The notes beneath the pieces are model-generated. The model did not search any database and was not told the origin of the DNA. It was given only the letters and a program-made list of their open reading frames with translations. The translations under genes were made by a program, and so were the position numbers. DNA of 64,000 bases from NCBI RefSeq assembly GCF_031202305.1, contig NZ_CP101731.1:3336001-3400000 (forward strand). Reading direction: 5' to 3'. Positions 1-8,005 of the stretch are shown here, one piece after another. Source of the DNA: Pelagibacterium sp. 26DY04 (lineage in GTDB: Bacteria; Pseudomonadota; Alphaproteobacteria; Rhizobiales; Devosiaceae). Position 1 is the stretch's first letter, and each line of letters starts with the position of its first letter.

Positions 1-909
1 TTTGTCGATGACGGTCAGACGTGGCGAAAAGGTCGTTCCATGCCGCGCATAGATCGAGCCGTCGATGGCGCAGGAGAAGAGGATGCGGCCGCGTTCCTGG
101 ATCTGGGCGTAGGCATCGCGCCAGGCCGGAGCGTCCGGCGCGAAATTCGAGCCGGTGATGGCGACCAGCCGGCCGCCATCGGCCAGCCGTGCCAGGGCGG
201 AAGAGACGTGCCGGAAAGCGGCGTCCGCCATCCGGCCCGTCACATTCGCCATCACCGAGAACGGCGGATTCATTATGACGACGCTCGGAACGATGGCGGG
301 GTCGAGATGATCGTCGATCTGGGCAGCGTCGAACCGGGTGACGGTGAGATCGGGAAAGAGCGCGGCGAGGAGGTCGGCGCGGGTTTCGGCCAGTTCGTTG
401 AGGGCGAGCGTGCCCCTGTCGATCTCGGCGAGAATAGCGAGCAGGCCGGTGCCGGCCGACGGTTCGAGCACACGATCGGAGGGCGTGATACGCGCTGCGG
501 CAGCAACCGCCAGCCCAAGCGGAACCGGGGTTGAGAATTGCTGGAAGGACTGGCTTTCCTCCGAACGGCGCGTGTGGGTCGGCAGGAGCGCGGCGACCTT
601 TTCCAGCATGGGGAGTGCGAGCGCCGGAGATCCGGCCTTGCGCAGCAGCGCCTTGCCGTATTTGCGCAGGAACAAGACTGTCGCTGCCTCGCACGCCTCA
701 TAGGCGGATTTCCAGTCCCAGGCGCCGGAGGCGTCCGAGGCGCCGAAAGACGACTCCATTGCCGCGCGCAGAGCGACGGCATCGACACGGCGGCCCTGTT
801 CGAGATGGGGAAGGATAAGATGCGCGGCGGCGAGAATTGGAGGAAGAGATGGGCGAACGGTCGCGGCGTCGGCGGACGGCGCGCTCTGGACCGGCGATGG
901 CATGGACAT
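1..909 (-). CDS. Strawberry-notch-type protein, N-terminal DNA methyltransferase domain (partial)
   Basis: The gene begins at 909 and is still open when it leaves the window, giving 303 N-terminal residues. An alternative ATG lies at 903. A GAGG stands about ten bases upstream of the ATG. Residues around 155-165 carry VLEPSAGTGLLA, a SAM-binding motif I. About 70 residues later comes VVIMNPPFSVM, the NPPF catalytic motif of N6-adenine methyltransferases. This arrangement matches the N-terminal part of the long strawberry-notch family proteins on alphaproteobacterial ICEs, which continue into a helicase-like region. That region is not seen here, so the family call rests on the methyltransferase part and context. 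It is the last visible gene of the minus-strand backbone cluster. Confidence 0.75.
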   Translation of the reverse strand, partial: MSMPSPVQSAPSADAATVRPSLPPILAAAHLILPHLEQGRRVDAVALRAAMESSFGASDASGAWDWKSAYEACEAATVLFLRKYGKALLRKAGSPALALPMLEKVAALLPTHTRRSEESQSFQQFSTPVPLGLAVAAAARITPSDRVLEPSAGTGLLAILAEIDRGTLALNELAETRADLLAALFPDLTVTRFDAAQIDDHLDPAIVPSVVIMNPPFSVMANVTGRMADAAFRHVSSALARLADGGRLVAITGSNFAPDAPAWRDAYAQIQERGRILFSCAIDGSIYARHGTTFSPRLTVIDK

Positions 910-1030
910 GGGATAAAGCCTCGGGAGAGCGGGAGGGACACGAGCCGCGCGGCGCTCTCTCTCGACCGCACCGGCTCGAACCCTTCCCGGCCCCCCTCTC
1001 GCTCTCCATCGCGCTACGCGGAACAACATG

Positions 1031-1060
1031 AAAAAAGCGCCCCACCGAGAGGCGGGGCGC
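1031..1060 (-). terminator. Rho-independent terminator
   Basis: On the minus strand a 10-bp GC-rich stem (1037-1046 with 1051-1060, one G-U pair, GAGA-type loop) is followed by six T. It sits just after the stop of the gene at 1090-1350 and separates it from the methyltransferase gene. Confidence 0.8.
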
Positions 1061-1089
1061 TTGTGGTTGAGCATCGTTCGCGCTCAGAT

Positions 1090-1350
1090 TTAGGGGTGTG
1101 GCTCGGCCTTTGGCATGAAGGTGGTCGGATCGTCGGGGTCTGGCGGCAGGTAGGCGTCATAGGGATCGCCGTCCGCCAGATGTCCGAAGGGCGTGAACAC
1201 GTAGCCGGTTCCGTCGCGGCCCACGGCGCAGATCACGTAGCGCGGCTGTCCGCTCTCCGCGTCCGCGCATTCCATGAGGGCCAAATTGCCATCGCCAGCG
1301 GCGCGCAACAGGGTTTGAAAATTGGTGCGGGCATAGTCTGGGATGCTCAT
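1090..1350 (-). CDS. Small DUF6117-like hypothetical protein
   Basis: An 86-residue soluble protein that begins MSIPDYARTNFQTLLRAAGD and contains YVICAVGRDG. It resembles the small DUF6117 proteins I recall from conjugative elements of sphingomonads and rhizobia; that link is from memory. Its ATG overlaps the stop of the upstream gene (ATGA), so the two are translationally coupled, and an intrinsic terminator follows directly. No catalytic motif or membrane segment is visible and its function is unknown. Confidence 0.7.
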   Translation of the reverse strand: MSIPDYARTNFQTLLRAAGDGNLALMECADAESGQPRYVICAVGRDGTGYVFTPFGHLADGDPYDAYLPPDPDDPTTFMPKAEPHP

Positions 1351-1775
1351 GCCGGACCTCCATCGGTTGAGGACGGATCATCAGGACCGCGCGCGCCCGC
1401 CAGGATCGCCTCGGCCTTTTCGATGGCCCAGGACGCCTTGGCGAGCCAGTCCTCGGAAGTCGCCCGACCGGCAACAGCGTTAGCGGTCACGATTTTGAGG
1501 ACGCCGAGCAGAACTTCAAAGTGGGTGGCGCGGCGTTGGACGCCTTCCTCGAAACGAGGCGGCACCGGGATGGAGGGGCCTTCATAGGCCGCGTCGGCGC
1601 CCTGCCAGATCCCGGTGACATAGTTTTCCCCGGCGGTTTCATAGTCGAGCTTTTCGCCGGTCCAGTCCTCATCCTCGATGGCGAGGCGGCATGCCTGCGC
1701 AGGCGTTTCAGCTTCGTAGCTCCTGTGCCGATAGGCCGGCAGGTGGTAGGTCGTTTCAACGGTATAGATGGGCAT
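1347..1775 (-). CDS. Hypothetical ICE protein
   Basis: A 142-residue protein starting MPIYTVETTYHLPAYRH. I place the start at 1775 because GGAGG lies five bases upstream; the frame is open further upstream but that part overlaps a terminator. The N-terminal half looks like a small beta-rich domain (YTVETTYHLP, YEAETPAQACRLAIEDEDW). The C-terminal half is a predicted helix (FEVLLGVLKIVTANAVAG, WLAKASWAIEKAEAIL). No family is recognised. Its stop overlaps the start of the DUF6117-like gene by four bases. Confidence 0.65.
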   Translation of the reverse strand: MPIYTVETTYHLPAYRHRSYEAETPAQACRLAIEDEDWTGEKLDYETAGENYVTGIWQGADAAYEGPSIPVPPRFEEGVQRRATHFEVLLGVLKIVTANAVAGRATSEDWLAKASWAIEKAEAILAGARGPDDPSSTDGGPA

Positions 1776-1790
1776 TGGAGCCTCCATAAA

Positions 1791-1816
1791 GAAAAAGCCC
1801 GGCGCAGGGGCCGGGC
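1791..1816 (-). terminator. Rho-independent terminator
   Basis: A perfect 7-bp GC stem (1797-1803 with 1810-1816) is followed on the minus strand by a run of five T. It ends the transcript of the three small genes between 1844 and 2729. Confidence 0.8.
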
Positions 1817-1843
1817 GGGAGTTGCTGTGAGTGGAGGACGGGA

Positions 1844-2065
1844 TCAGTATCCGAATTGCCATGACGGCCAGGGCTGGCCGTCTTCTGCGGCGGCAAGGGC
1901 CTCGGCAAGATAGGCCGGGTCGCCCTCGACGCATTGCGGGTTCCGAATCGGCGTTTCGTCGATGACGGTAACACCGACCACAACGCCGTCCTCGACCTCG
2001 ACATGAACGGGCACGAGGTAGGAGAATACGACGTGCCGATTGGCGGCGCTGACCGGCCTATCCAT
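1844..2065 (-). CDS. Small hypothetical protein
   Basis: A 73-residue acidic protein starting MDRPVSAANRHVVFSYL and ending in a WPSWQFGY tail. The ATG at 2065 is chosen over one 27 bases upstream because it is preceded by a strong GAGGAGGAAG ribosome binding site. The start overlaps the stop of the 55-residue gene upstream by eight bases. Function is unknown. A terminator follows it. Confidence 0.6.
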   Translation of the reverse strand: MDRPVSAANRHVVFSYLVPVHVEVEDGVVVGVTVIDETPIRNPQCVEGDPAYLAEALAAAEDGQPWPSWQFGY

Positions 2066-2225
2066 CGTCTTCCTCCTCGTCGGCGAGGCCATCGAGATAG
2101 TCGATGAGCGGTTGGAACTGACCGTTGTCTTCCGCCCATCGCGCGATCAGCACCAGGAGGGTAAAGCTGTCCCAGCCGGCCCTCGCCGCAATGGCTTCGA
2201 ACTGCTCATGGGTTTCGTTGCGCAT
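2058..2225 (-). CDS. Very small hypothetical protein (55 residues)
   Basis: This ORF starts at an ATG with AAGGAGA seven bases upstream. It reads MRNETHEQFEAIAARAGWDS, then a leucine-rich helix (FTLLVLIARWAEDN), then an acidic tail DEEEDDG. Its stop lies inside the start region of the downstream gene, so the two are translationally coupled. The good ribosome binding site and tight packing argue that it is real despite its size. No family is recognised. Confidence 0.6.
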   Translation of the reverse strand: MRNETHEQFEAIAARAGWDSFTLLVLIARWAEDNGQFQPLIDYLDGLADEEEDDG

Positions 2226-2237
2226 GAGAGAGTCTCC

Positions 2238-2729
2238 TTAAAGGACGACGGCCGGCATAGCTGCCCGGCCTTCGACGACATCGGCGCCAACCTCGTCGGC
2301 CGTGATCTCCTCGAGACGGGCCGAGCTATAGCCCTTCCGGGACACCCAGAGCTCCGCCGCCTCTCGGCTTTCCGCCAGGTGCAGCAATTCGGCGTTTTCA
2401 CCGACGGGCTGGATAACGCGCACCATGCCGATGGCGGGCCGCTCGGCGACTTCGAAGCTGAGATCGGAGTCGACGGTGTACGAGCACATGACGCTTATGA
2501 GTGTCACGCCGCTTGCGCTGAATTTGCCCTCGTGCAGCACGAACGTGGCTGGTGACGAATAGGTCGGCCGCTCGTGCGCCGGCTCTTTCCTGACCAGCCG
2601 GCCAACACCGTTGCGACGTTCCCAAGCCTTGAGCTTTCGTGTGAACCGGGCGGGAGGCCGGGGGGTGCCGTCGGAATAGCGGATGAGCGAACCGAGCGGC
2701 GCGTTCTCATAGATGGTGAGTGCGGACAT
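2238..2729 (-). CDS. Hypothetical protein of the ICE backbone
   Basis: A 163-residue soluble protein starting MSALTIYENAPLGSLIRYSD. The ATG at 2729 is preferred over one at 2735 because GGAG then sits eight bases away. A basic N-terminal region (PPARFTRKLKAWERRNGVGR) is followed by a region with several beta strands. There is no signal peptide or membrane segment. It leads a three-gene transcript (with 2225-2058 and 2065-1844) that ends at the 1791 terminator. Function is unknown. Confidence 0.6.
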   Translation of the reverse strand: MSALTIYENAPLGSLIRYSDGTPRPPARFTRKLKAWERRNGVGRLVRKEPAHERPTYSSPATFVLHEGKFSASGVTLISVMCSYTVDSDLSFEVAERPAIGMVRVIQPVGENAELLHLAESREAAELWVSRKGYSSARLEEITADEVGADVVEGRAAMPAVVL

Positions 2730-2749
2730 TCTCATGTCTCCTGAAATGA

Positions 2750-2774
2750 AAACGGCCCGGCGAGAGGCCGGGCC
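2750..2774 (-). terminator. Rho-independent terminator after the ParB gene
   Basis: A perfect 8-bp GC stem (2754-2761 with 2767-2774) is followed on the minus strand by GTTTTC. It lies 40 bases past the stop of the ParB-domain gene. Confidence 0.7.
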
Positions 2775-2816
2775 GGAAAGGGAGGGGCGGGGCGGCAGAC
2801 ACCGTCCCAACAGGGT

Positions 2817-4949
2817 CTATTCGGCTGCGACGGGAGGGGTCGCCTTGTCCTCGAAGTCCACCGAGGCGTCTGCGTCGGGTTCCTCGCCGCCGGAAAGGTA
2901 GGCGGGTAACGCAGCGGCGTCGGCTCCCTGAGGGGTGTCCGATTCCACCTCAAGGGCACGGAGCGGTTCGGGCAGCCAGCCGCTATCGGCGAGCAGGCGT
3001 TCGGCCTCGCGCGCCATATCCGGCTTCTTGAGATGGTCGATGAGCTGCGCGGCCTGGTCGCCGACGCCCTCCCGCACCGCCTCGAGAATGTGCCGCTTGG
3101 TCACCCGCCCAAGATAGTTCTCGACGGTGGGCCGGAATCCTGCCTCCACCATGTCGAGCCCGGTGACATGGCCGATGCGTTCGGCTTCGGCCATACGCCG
3201 CTCAAGGCCGCGCTGGGTGATGCCGCTCGCACCGAACTGGTTCGGCCGCTCGTAAAGCGCGTTGACCCCGAAGGAGACGCAATGGGCCAGCAGGGCGTGC
3301 CGACTGGCATCGTCGAGCCCTTCGATCCAGCCCCAGAGCGCCTCGTCGTCGGACGGGATATCCGCCTTCCAGTTTTCATGGCGTTCCGTAAGCGCCTGCG
3401 CATAGGGCGTATCGGGAAGGTCCTTGCCCTGCTCACGGAAATGGACACGGTGGACGTTGGCCTCGATCACCGCGCCCTCGGTCCTGACCTGGCTGAAGGT
3501 GTCGCGCACGAGCTTGTGGAGAAGCGCCGTGACGGCGACATGGGGATTGGCCGCCAGGGCATCGCGCAGCGCGAGGGTGCGATGAGCTGTCAGCTCCATC
3601 ACGAGGCGCTCGGGCAAGGGCTTGACCGCCTCGCCTTCATCATCCTCATCCTCGGGCTGGGCGGGCTCGCCGCCAATAGTGATGACGACGGGGGTCGTTG
3701 CACCGTTCCCCTCGTCATCGCCGGTATCGGCGCCGGTGCCCTCGGCATCTGCATCGACCGGCGTTTCATCCTCGGGGCGCACATAGCCCCGATCGACAAT
3801 CAGCTCGCCATCGCGATCGAGGCCGACAAAGACGCCGGCCAGGGGAATGTCCAGCGGCTCGAAGATGACAGGGCGATTCTCGAACGCTTCCAGCGCCGTT
3901 TCGATCTCGCCGAGGCGCTGGTCGATCTCGTCGGGGTACTCCTCAACGTCCTCGTATTCGGCCTCGATCTTCGCGTACTCATCGCGCAGGCTTTCCCGCT
4001 CGGCACGTTCATCCTCGGTGAGATCGACCGTGGCGCGCGAGAGGGCACGCAACCCGTTGCTGTAGCCGTAGGGAAGGTTGACGTCGACGGCGATCCACTT
4101 CCAGCCCTCGGCTGCGATCTCGTCTGCGACCTCCTTGAGCTTGTCGGTGGTCAACCTGTCGAGGAGCGCCGGATCTTCGAGCCAATAGCCGACCTGCTCG
4201 GAAAAGAGATCGCGCAGTACGCCGCCGCCGGCCTGCTCATAGGCTTGGGTGCCGACGAAAATGGCTCTTTTGTCGGAAGATGGAACCGCGGATTCGGTCA
4301 GCATTTGCCGAATCTGCCAAGGCTGACGATAGGTATGCTGGATAGCGTCCCAAACCTGCTCCTGGCGGTCGTGGTCGGGATTGACGGTAAATGCCTCGAG
4401 CAGTTCGAGCGTCATTCCCCCGTCGGCATAGATGTCGAGCAGCTTGGGCGAAACGCTCGTGAGGCGCAAACGCTGTTCGACGAACCGCTCCGTGGTAAAG
4501 TAGGCGGCCGCGACCTCGGCTCGCGTCATGTTCTGGTCGATCATGCTCTTGAACGCGCGAAACTGATCGAGCGGATGCAGCCCAGCGCGCTGAACGTTCT
4601 CGGCCAGGGAATCGTCTTCCTTGAGGATCTTGGTGTCGGACTTGCGCACGACGCACGGCACCAGGCCGTCCTTGGGGAAGCGCTTGGCCTTGACCAGACG
4701 CGCGATAGCCCGATAGCGGCGGCCACCGGCGGGCACTTCGAAAAATCCGGTTTCCTCGCCGTTTTCGTCGACAAGGGCGCGGACATTGAGACCTTGGATC
4801 AGATCCTCGCGGCGGTCGATGTCCTGGGTCAACTCGTCCAGCCCGGTTTCGGGCCGGATCTGGCGGACATTGGCCTCGCTGATCACCAACTTGTCGAAGG
4901 GAATGTCGCGCGAGCGTGAGAAGACGATTTTCTTGGGCGACTTTGCCAT
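2817..4949 (-). CDS. ParB/RepB/Spo0J-type nuclease-domain protein, ICE type
   Basis: A 710-residue protein. The start at MAKSPKKIVFSRSRD is set by a GGAG eight bases upstream; the frame is open further upstream but without a site. The N-terminal 200 residues carry the ParB core: ISEANVRQIR, GGRRYRAIARL (equivalent to the GERRxRA box), and AENVQRAGLHPLDQ (ENxxR box), then a helix-turn-helix-like segment (FVEQRLRLTSVSPKLLDIY). A central acidic linker (about residues 390-460) separates a C-terminal region of unknown role. It is much longer than chromosomal ParB (about 300 residues) and has no ParA beside it, which fits the large ParB-like proteins of mobile elements rather than a partition pair. 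Confidence 0.85.
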   Translation of the reverse strand: MAKSPKKIVFSRSRDIPFDKLVISEANVRQIRPETGLDELTQDIDRREDLIQGLNVRALVDENGEETGFFEVPAGGRRYRAIARLVKAKRFPKDGLVPCVVRKSDTKILKEDDSLAENVQRAGLHPLDQFRAFKSMIDQNMTRAEVAAAYFTTERFVEQRLRLTSVSPKLLDIYADGGMTLELLEAFTVNPDHDRQEQVWDAIQHTYRQPWQIRQMLTESAVPSSDKRAIFVGTQAYEQAGGGVLRDLFSEQVGYWLEDPALLDRLTTDKLKEVADEIAAEGWKWIAVDVNLPYGYSNGLRALSRATVDLTEDERAERESLRDEYAKIEAEYEDVEEYPDEIDQRLGEIETALEAFENRPVIFEPLDIPLAGVFVGLDRDGELIVDRGYVRPEDETPVDADAEGTGADTGDDEGNGATTPVVITIGGEPAQPEDEDDEGEAVKPLPERLVMELTAHRTLALRDALAANPHVAVTALLHKLVRDTFSQVRTEGAVIEANVHRVHFREQGKDLPDTPYAQALTERHENWKADIPSDDEALWGWIEGLDDASRHALLAHCVSFGVNALYERPNQFGASGITQRGLERRMAEAERIGHVTGLDMVEAGFRPTVENYLGRVTKRHILEAVREGVGDQAAQLIDHLKKPDMAREAERLLADSGWLPEPLRALEVESDTPQGADAAALPAYLSGGEEPDADASVDFEDKATPPVAAE

Positions 4950-5071
4950 GTCGGTTTCTCCACGACGGGCGGCCGCAAGACTCTCTCGCGACCTCCAACC
5001 CGTCACAAAAAACCGACCCCTCTCTCCCTCTCCCTTCCCCGCGCCGCGGGAGAGCGAAAGGCCCGAGATCG

Positions 5072-5413
5072 TCACCAGGCCGGGCGGTGCAGTCGCTTGG
5101 CGTTGATGCGGTATTTCGAGCGCAGCGCTTCGATGGCAGCGTCCTGCCGTGCGATCCTGCCGTGCAGCCGGTTCAACTCCGGCCCGGACGTCTCCAGCAG
5201 GCGCCCGAGGATGCGCCGGTATTCGGCCTCGTCCGCCCCGGTCCATCGGCTCATTCTGCGATGGTAGTAGCGAGCCTTCGGCCTCCGGCGGATCGTCTCG
5301 GCTTCAGCACGATTGCGGAGCGCGTGTTCGACGCGGATCAGGTTGCTGCGCGTTTCGGCAAGACTGGCTTCCATGCGATCGAGTGCAGCATGCAACTGGG
5401 CGTGCGTCATCAT
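5072..5413 (-). CDS. Small basic coiled-coil protein
   Basis: A 113-residue, Arg-rich, mostly helical protein with probable coiled coil at both ends (LHAALDRMEASLAETRSNLI and LNRLHGRIARQDAAIEALRS). AGGAGG precedes the first of two adjacent ATG codons. The start overlaps the ardC stop (ATGA), so in the undisturbed element it was translated together with ArdC. After the insertions its translation would depend on its own ribosome binding site. Function is unknown. Confidence 0.6.
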   Translation of the reverse strand: MMTHAQLHAALDRMEASLAETRSNLIRVEHALRNRAEAETIRRRPKARYYHRRMSRWTGADEAEYRRILGRLLETSGPELNRLHGRIARQDAAIEALRSKYRINAKRLHRPAW

Positions 5414-5550
5414 GCGGCCCTCCTGTTGCTCTCATGGGCAGGGCGGTCGCCGCTGCCGTCGCTCTCCGGCAGGAAGAACAGAATCCAGTCGGCCGCCTTG
5501 CTCGCCTGCGTGGCCGCACGAACGATGGCGCAGTTGTCCTCGCGCAGCAC
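5410..5550 (-). pseudogene. ardC: ardC fragment 3 (C-terminal end)
   Basis: The minus strand reads VLREDNCAIVRAATQASKAA followed by a DWILFFLP-type ending and stops at 5410. This is the usual C-terminal tail of the ArdC/DUF1738 antirestriction proteins. It begins exactly at the edge of the first RIT element. Joined to the fragment at 9403-9576 (ending IGSWLE), the frame continues as IGSWLEVLREDN, as expected for the intact gene. Without a start it is not a gene on its own. Confidence 0.8.
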
Positions 5551-5552
5551 GT

Positions 5553-5590
5553 CAAGTTATCCGCAGCAGCCCGTAATGCGAAGGAAGGCG
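5553..5590. repeat. RIT element 1 terminal inverted repeat, left
   Basis: It matches the reverse complement of 9343-9380 at 33 of 38 positions by eye. The core is TCCGCAGCAG followed by a TAATG-type block and GAAGGAAGGCG. Confidence 0.8.
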
Positions 5591-5640
5591 ACTGAGTTGC
5601 CGGAAGTCCGGGGCTTCTGGCCACATTCCTCCGCATTATT

Positions 5641-6644
5641 TCAGAGCGTATCGAGCCAGGCGAGAACGCTCGTATCGCGTTTCCACGATGGCTGGCGGCT
5701 GGGTGTTTCGGGAGCACCGACCTTTTCCAATGCCTTGCGCTTTGTCTCGAGGTTGGCTCTGGCGTAGTGGTTGGTTGTGTCGAGGCTCACATGACCGAGC
5801 CAGCTACGGATGACCGTGACGTCGACGCCCGCCGATATGAGATGCACGGCGGTTGCATGCCGGAAGGCGCGGGGGTCACATGCTTGTCGCGCAGGGTTGG
5901 TGAGGTTTCGGCCGCAGCCTTCACATAGGCGGCAAGTTTGAACCGGACCCCCGATGCGCTGAGCGGTTCGCCATAGCGGTTGACGAACAGCCGCTGGTCT
6001 GGCGCCCGCGGTTGCCGTTCGAGCAGCTTCTTCAACAGTGTCACGGTTTCCGGCCAGAGCGGGCAGATGCGTTCTTTTCGACCCTTTCCGGTGAGGCGCA
6101 CGCAGCTCGGACTGTCGAACCGGACCGCATCGGGGCACAGATCGAGCGCTTCCTGTATTCGCGCGCCGCTGTTGTAGAGGAACGAGAGCAAGGCGTGGTC
6201 GCGCATACCTTCGAGTGTCGAACGATCAGGCTGAGCCAGGATGGCCGTCACTTCCGCCGGGTCCAGATAGCAGGGTTCCGACACCGGACCGCGCTTAATC
6301 GGGATGTTGAGGATTTCGACGCACTGGGCGATCGATCCGGGATCCCTGGTTGCAACGAAGTTGAAGAAGCTGCGTATCGCTGCAAGCCGGCAGTTTCGCG
6401 TGCCGATCTTGCCGCCACGTTCGTGTTCGGCGTGACCGAGGAACGCAATGACCTCTCCGGCAGTCAGATCCGCCAGCGTGATCATCGCCACCTTCTTGCC
6501 TGAGCGCTTTGCGACGAACCGGAGGAAGAGCCGCCAGGCATCGCGATACGACCGGACCGTATGGATGGAGGCATTGCGCTGCTCGACCAGCCATTCATAG
6601 AAGAACGCGCGCATCAGCCACGGGAACTGATTGTTCTTGCTCAT
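5641..6644 (-). pseudogene. RIT element 1 third tyrosine recombinase (RitC), frameshifted
   Basis: The gene starts at 6644 (MSKNNQFPWLMRAFFYEWLV, GGAGG upstream) and overlaps the preceding gene by four bases. The first part carries the SAM-like N-terminal domain and catalytic Arg and Lys (NSGARIQEAL, TGKGRKER). At a run of five G (5871-5875; C on the coding strand) the frame is lost just before the HxxR box. The rest, in the -1 frame, reads FRHATAVHL, SWLGHVSLDTTNHY and ends LAWLDTL at 5641. Restoring one base gives a complete recombinase of about 334 residues with R-K-HxxR-H-Y. Either the gene is dead or one base was missed in the homopolymer; programmed frameshifting is a less likely reading. 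Confidence 0.8.
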
Positions 6645-8005
6645 GCCCGCACCTCCTGCCCGATATTGAGGCATGGCGCTCCGAGCACGCGGAACCGCTC
6701 ATTGGCGTGATGCAGCAGATCCTGCGTGACGGTGATGTAGACCAGCGTCGAGTTGATGTCCCGATGGCCGAGATAGGTCGCAAGGAACGGCAGCCGGTCC
6801 TGTGGGTTGATGCCTGCTTCGTACCATTCGATAATCCGATTCACGACCATCGAATGCCGCAGGTCATGCAGGCGAGGTCCCGTTCGCCCCCGAGGCGGCT
6901 TCAGCCCGGCACGGCGTATGACGTCAACGAGCAGCCAGGCGACTGCCTGCTTCGTATAGCGGTCACCACGCTCTTCATGCCAGAACAGGCCAGAACGCGG
7001 ATCAAGGGAACCACCGGCGCGGCGTCGTGCTTCCGTATATGATCGAAGTTCTACCATCACGCTGTCGGGCAGCGGCAGTATCCTGGTCTTGTAGAACTTG
7101 GTTTGGCGGATCGTGATCGTACCGTCCTGGAAGTCCACGTCACCAAGATCTAGCCGAGCCAGTTCGCTTCGCCGCAGACCAGCGCAATAGGCGAGCAGCA
7201 GCATCGTGTAGATGCTCGACGGACGAAGCGGCGATCGAGGTGAAGGATAAGAGCGGGCGATGTCGAGCATACGCAGCACATCGGACGGTGTGTAAATATG
7301 CGGTTTTCGCCAATGTCTGGCTACTTCCTTTTCCGGGCGCGGGTCAGGTCGGCGGGGCGAGATTGATGGGTCCTGATGGCGCAGGATTTTCGCGAGGGCC
7401 CGTCGGAGCTTTTCGCACTCGTTGGGATGATTGCGCGTCGTTTTCGCCGCGGACCAGTGTTCAAGCATCACCTCAAGCGGCTGGTCCTGAAGCTCCGGGC
7501 TTAGCTGAAGGAAGCGGTCGAGCCGCCATAGCCGCATCGCTTGCGCAGTGTATTTGTAACCCCGGTTGTGCATCAATGTGACGTGCTCGACCATCATCTT
7601 GCCCAGCACGCTGCCGAATGGCCTGGGTCGGTATAGTTCGGCAAGCGCGCGATCCGGATCGCTGGAGGCCAGCGCGCGCCACACCGGCTTGCACTGTTTG
7701 ATATTGCAAGCCTCACGCAGACTGGCGACGGGATTGCGTTCGATCGCTCCAGTTTCTTCAAGGTGATCGAGGAAGCGGTCGATAATCCGGGTGCGGTGCA
7801 GCCGTGTCGTCGAGGCCCACCGGCCCGGCGATACATGCAGCCATGCCACCAGCATGTCCTTGTCGAGCTTGCCGTGGTGTTCGGCGACATCCTGGAAGAT
7901 GTTGAGCGTCTGTCTGTAGTAGATAGGGCTCTGCGTGGTGCGCAGGTTGAGGCCTGCCATGTACCGCGCGATCAGCTTGCGCTCAGGGTCGGGCCAATTC
8001 GTCAT
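6641..8005 (-). CDS. RIT element 1 second tyrosine recombinase (RitB)
   Basis: A 454-residue tyrosine recombinase/integrase. The C-terminal catalytic domain shows Arg in YCAGLRRSELARL, Lys in the beta hairpin (IRQTKFYKTR), the HDLRHSM box, a GH pair in ATYLGHRDINST and the nucleophile Tyr in TLVYI. The N-terminal half is a long DNA-binding domain, longer than in XerC/D. Start and stop overlap the neighbouring trio genes by four bases, so the three are made from one transcript. All catalytic residues are present. By analogy with other RIT elements it acts with its two partners at the element ends. Confidence 0.9.
   Translation of the reverse strand: MTNWPDPERKLIARYMAGLNLRTTQSPIYYRQTLNIFQDVAEHHGKLDKDMLVAWLHVSPGRWASTTRLHRTRIIDRFLDHLEETGAIERNPVASLREACNIKQCKPVWRALASSDPDRALAELYRPRPFGSVLGKMMVEHVTLMHNRGYKYTAQAMRLWRLDRFLQLSPELQDQPLEVMLEHWSAAKTTRNHPNECEKLRRALAKILRHQDPSISPRRPDPRPEKEVARHWRKPHIYTPSDVLRMLDIARSYPSPRSPLRPSSIYTMLLLAYCAGLRRSELARLDLGDVDFQDGTITIRQTKFYKTRILPLPDSVMVELRSYTEARRRAGGSLDPRSGLFWHEERGDRYTKQAVAWLLVDVIRRAGLKPPRGRTGPRLHDLRHSMVVNRIIEWYEAGINPQDRLPFLATYLGHRDINSTLVYITVTQDLLHHANERFRVLGAPCLNIGQEVRA

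Noticed and set aside
273..971. Minus-strand frame with its own start over the methyltransferase gene
   Set aside because: Arg/Ser/Pro-rich shadow. The frame beginning at 909 carries the SAM and NPPF motifs.
538..1587. Plus-strand frame of 349 codons
   Set aside because: It crosses the start of the methyltransferase gene, a terminator and two other minus-strand genes, so it is a shadow.
3033..4919. Long plus-strand frame of 628 codons
   Set aside because: It is antisense to the ParB-domain gene. High GC keeps the opposite frame open, and its translation has no recognisable domain while the minus strand has clear ParB motifs.
4981..5071. Promoter or leader shared between ParB and ardC genes (short AACCCGTCAC match near 49.26 kb)
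   Set aside because: The match is only about ten bases and could be chance. No promoter hexamers could be placed with confidence.
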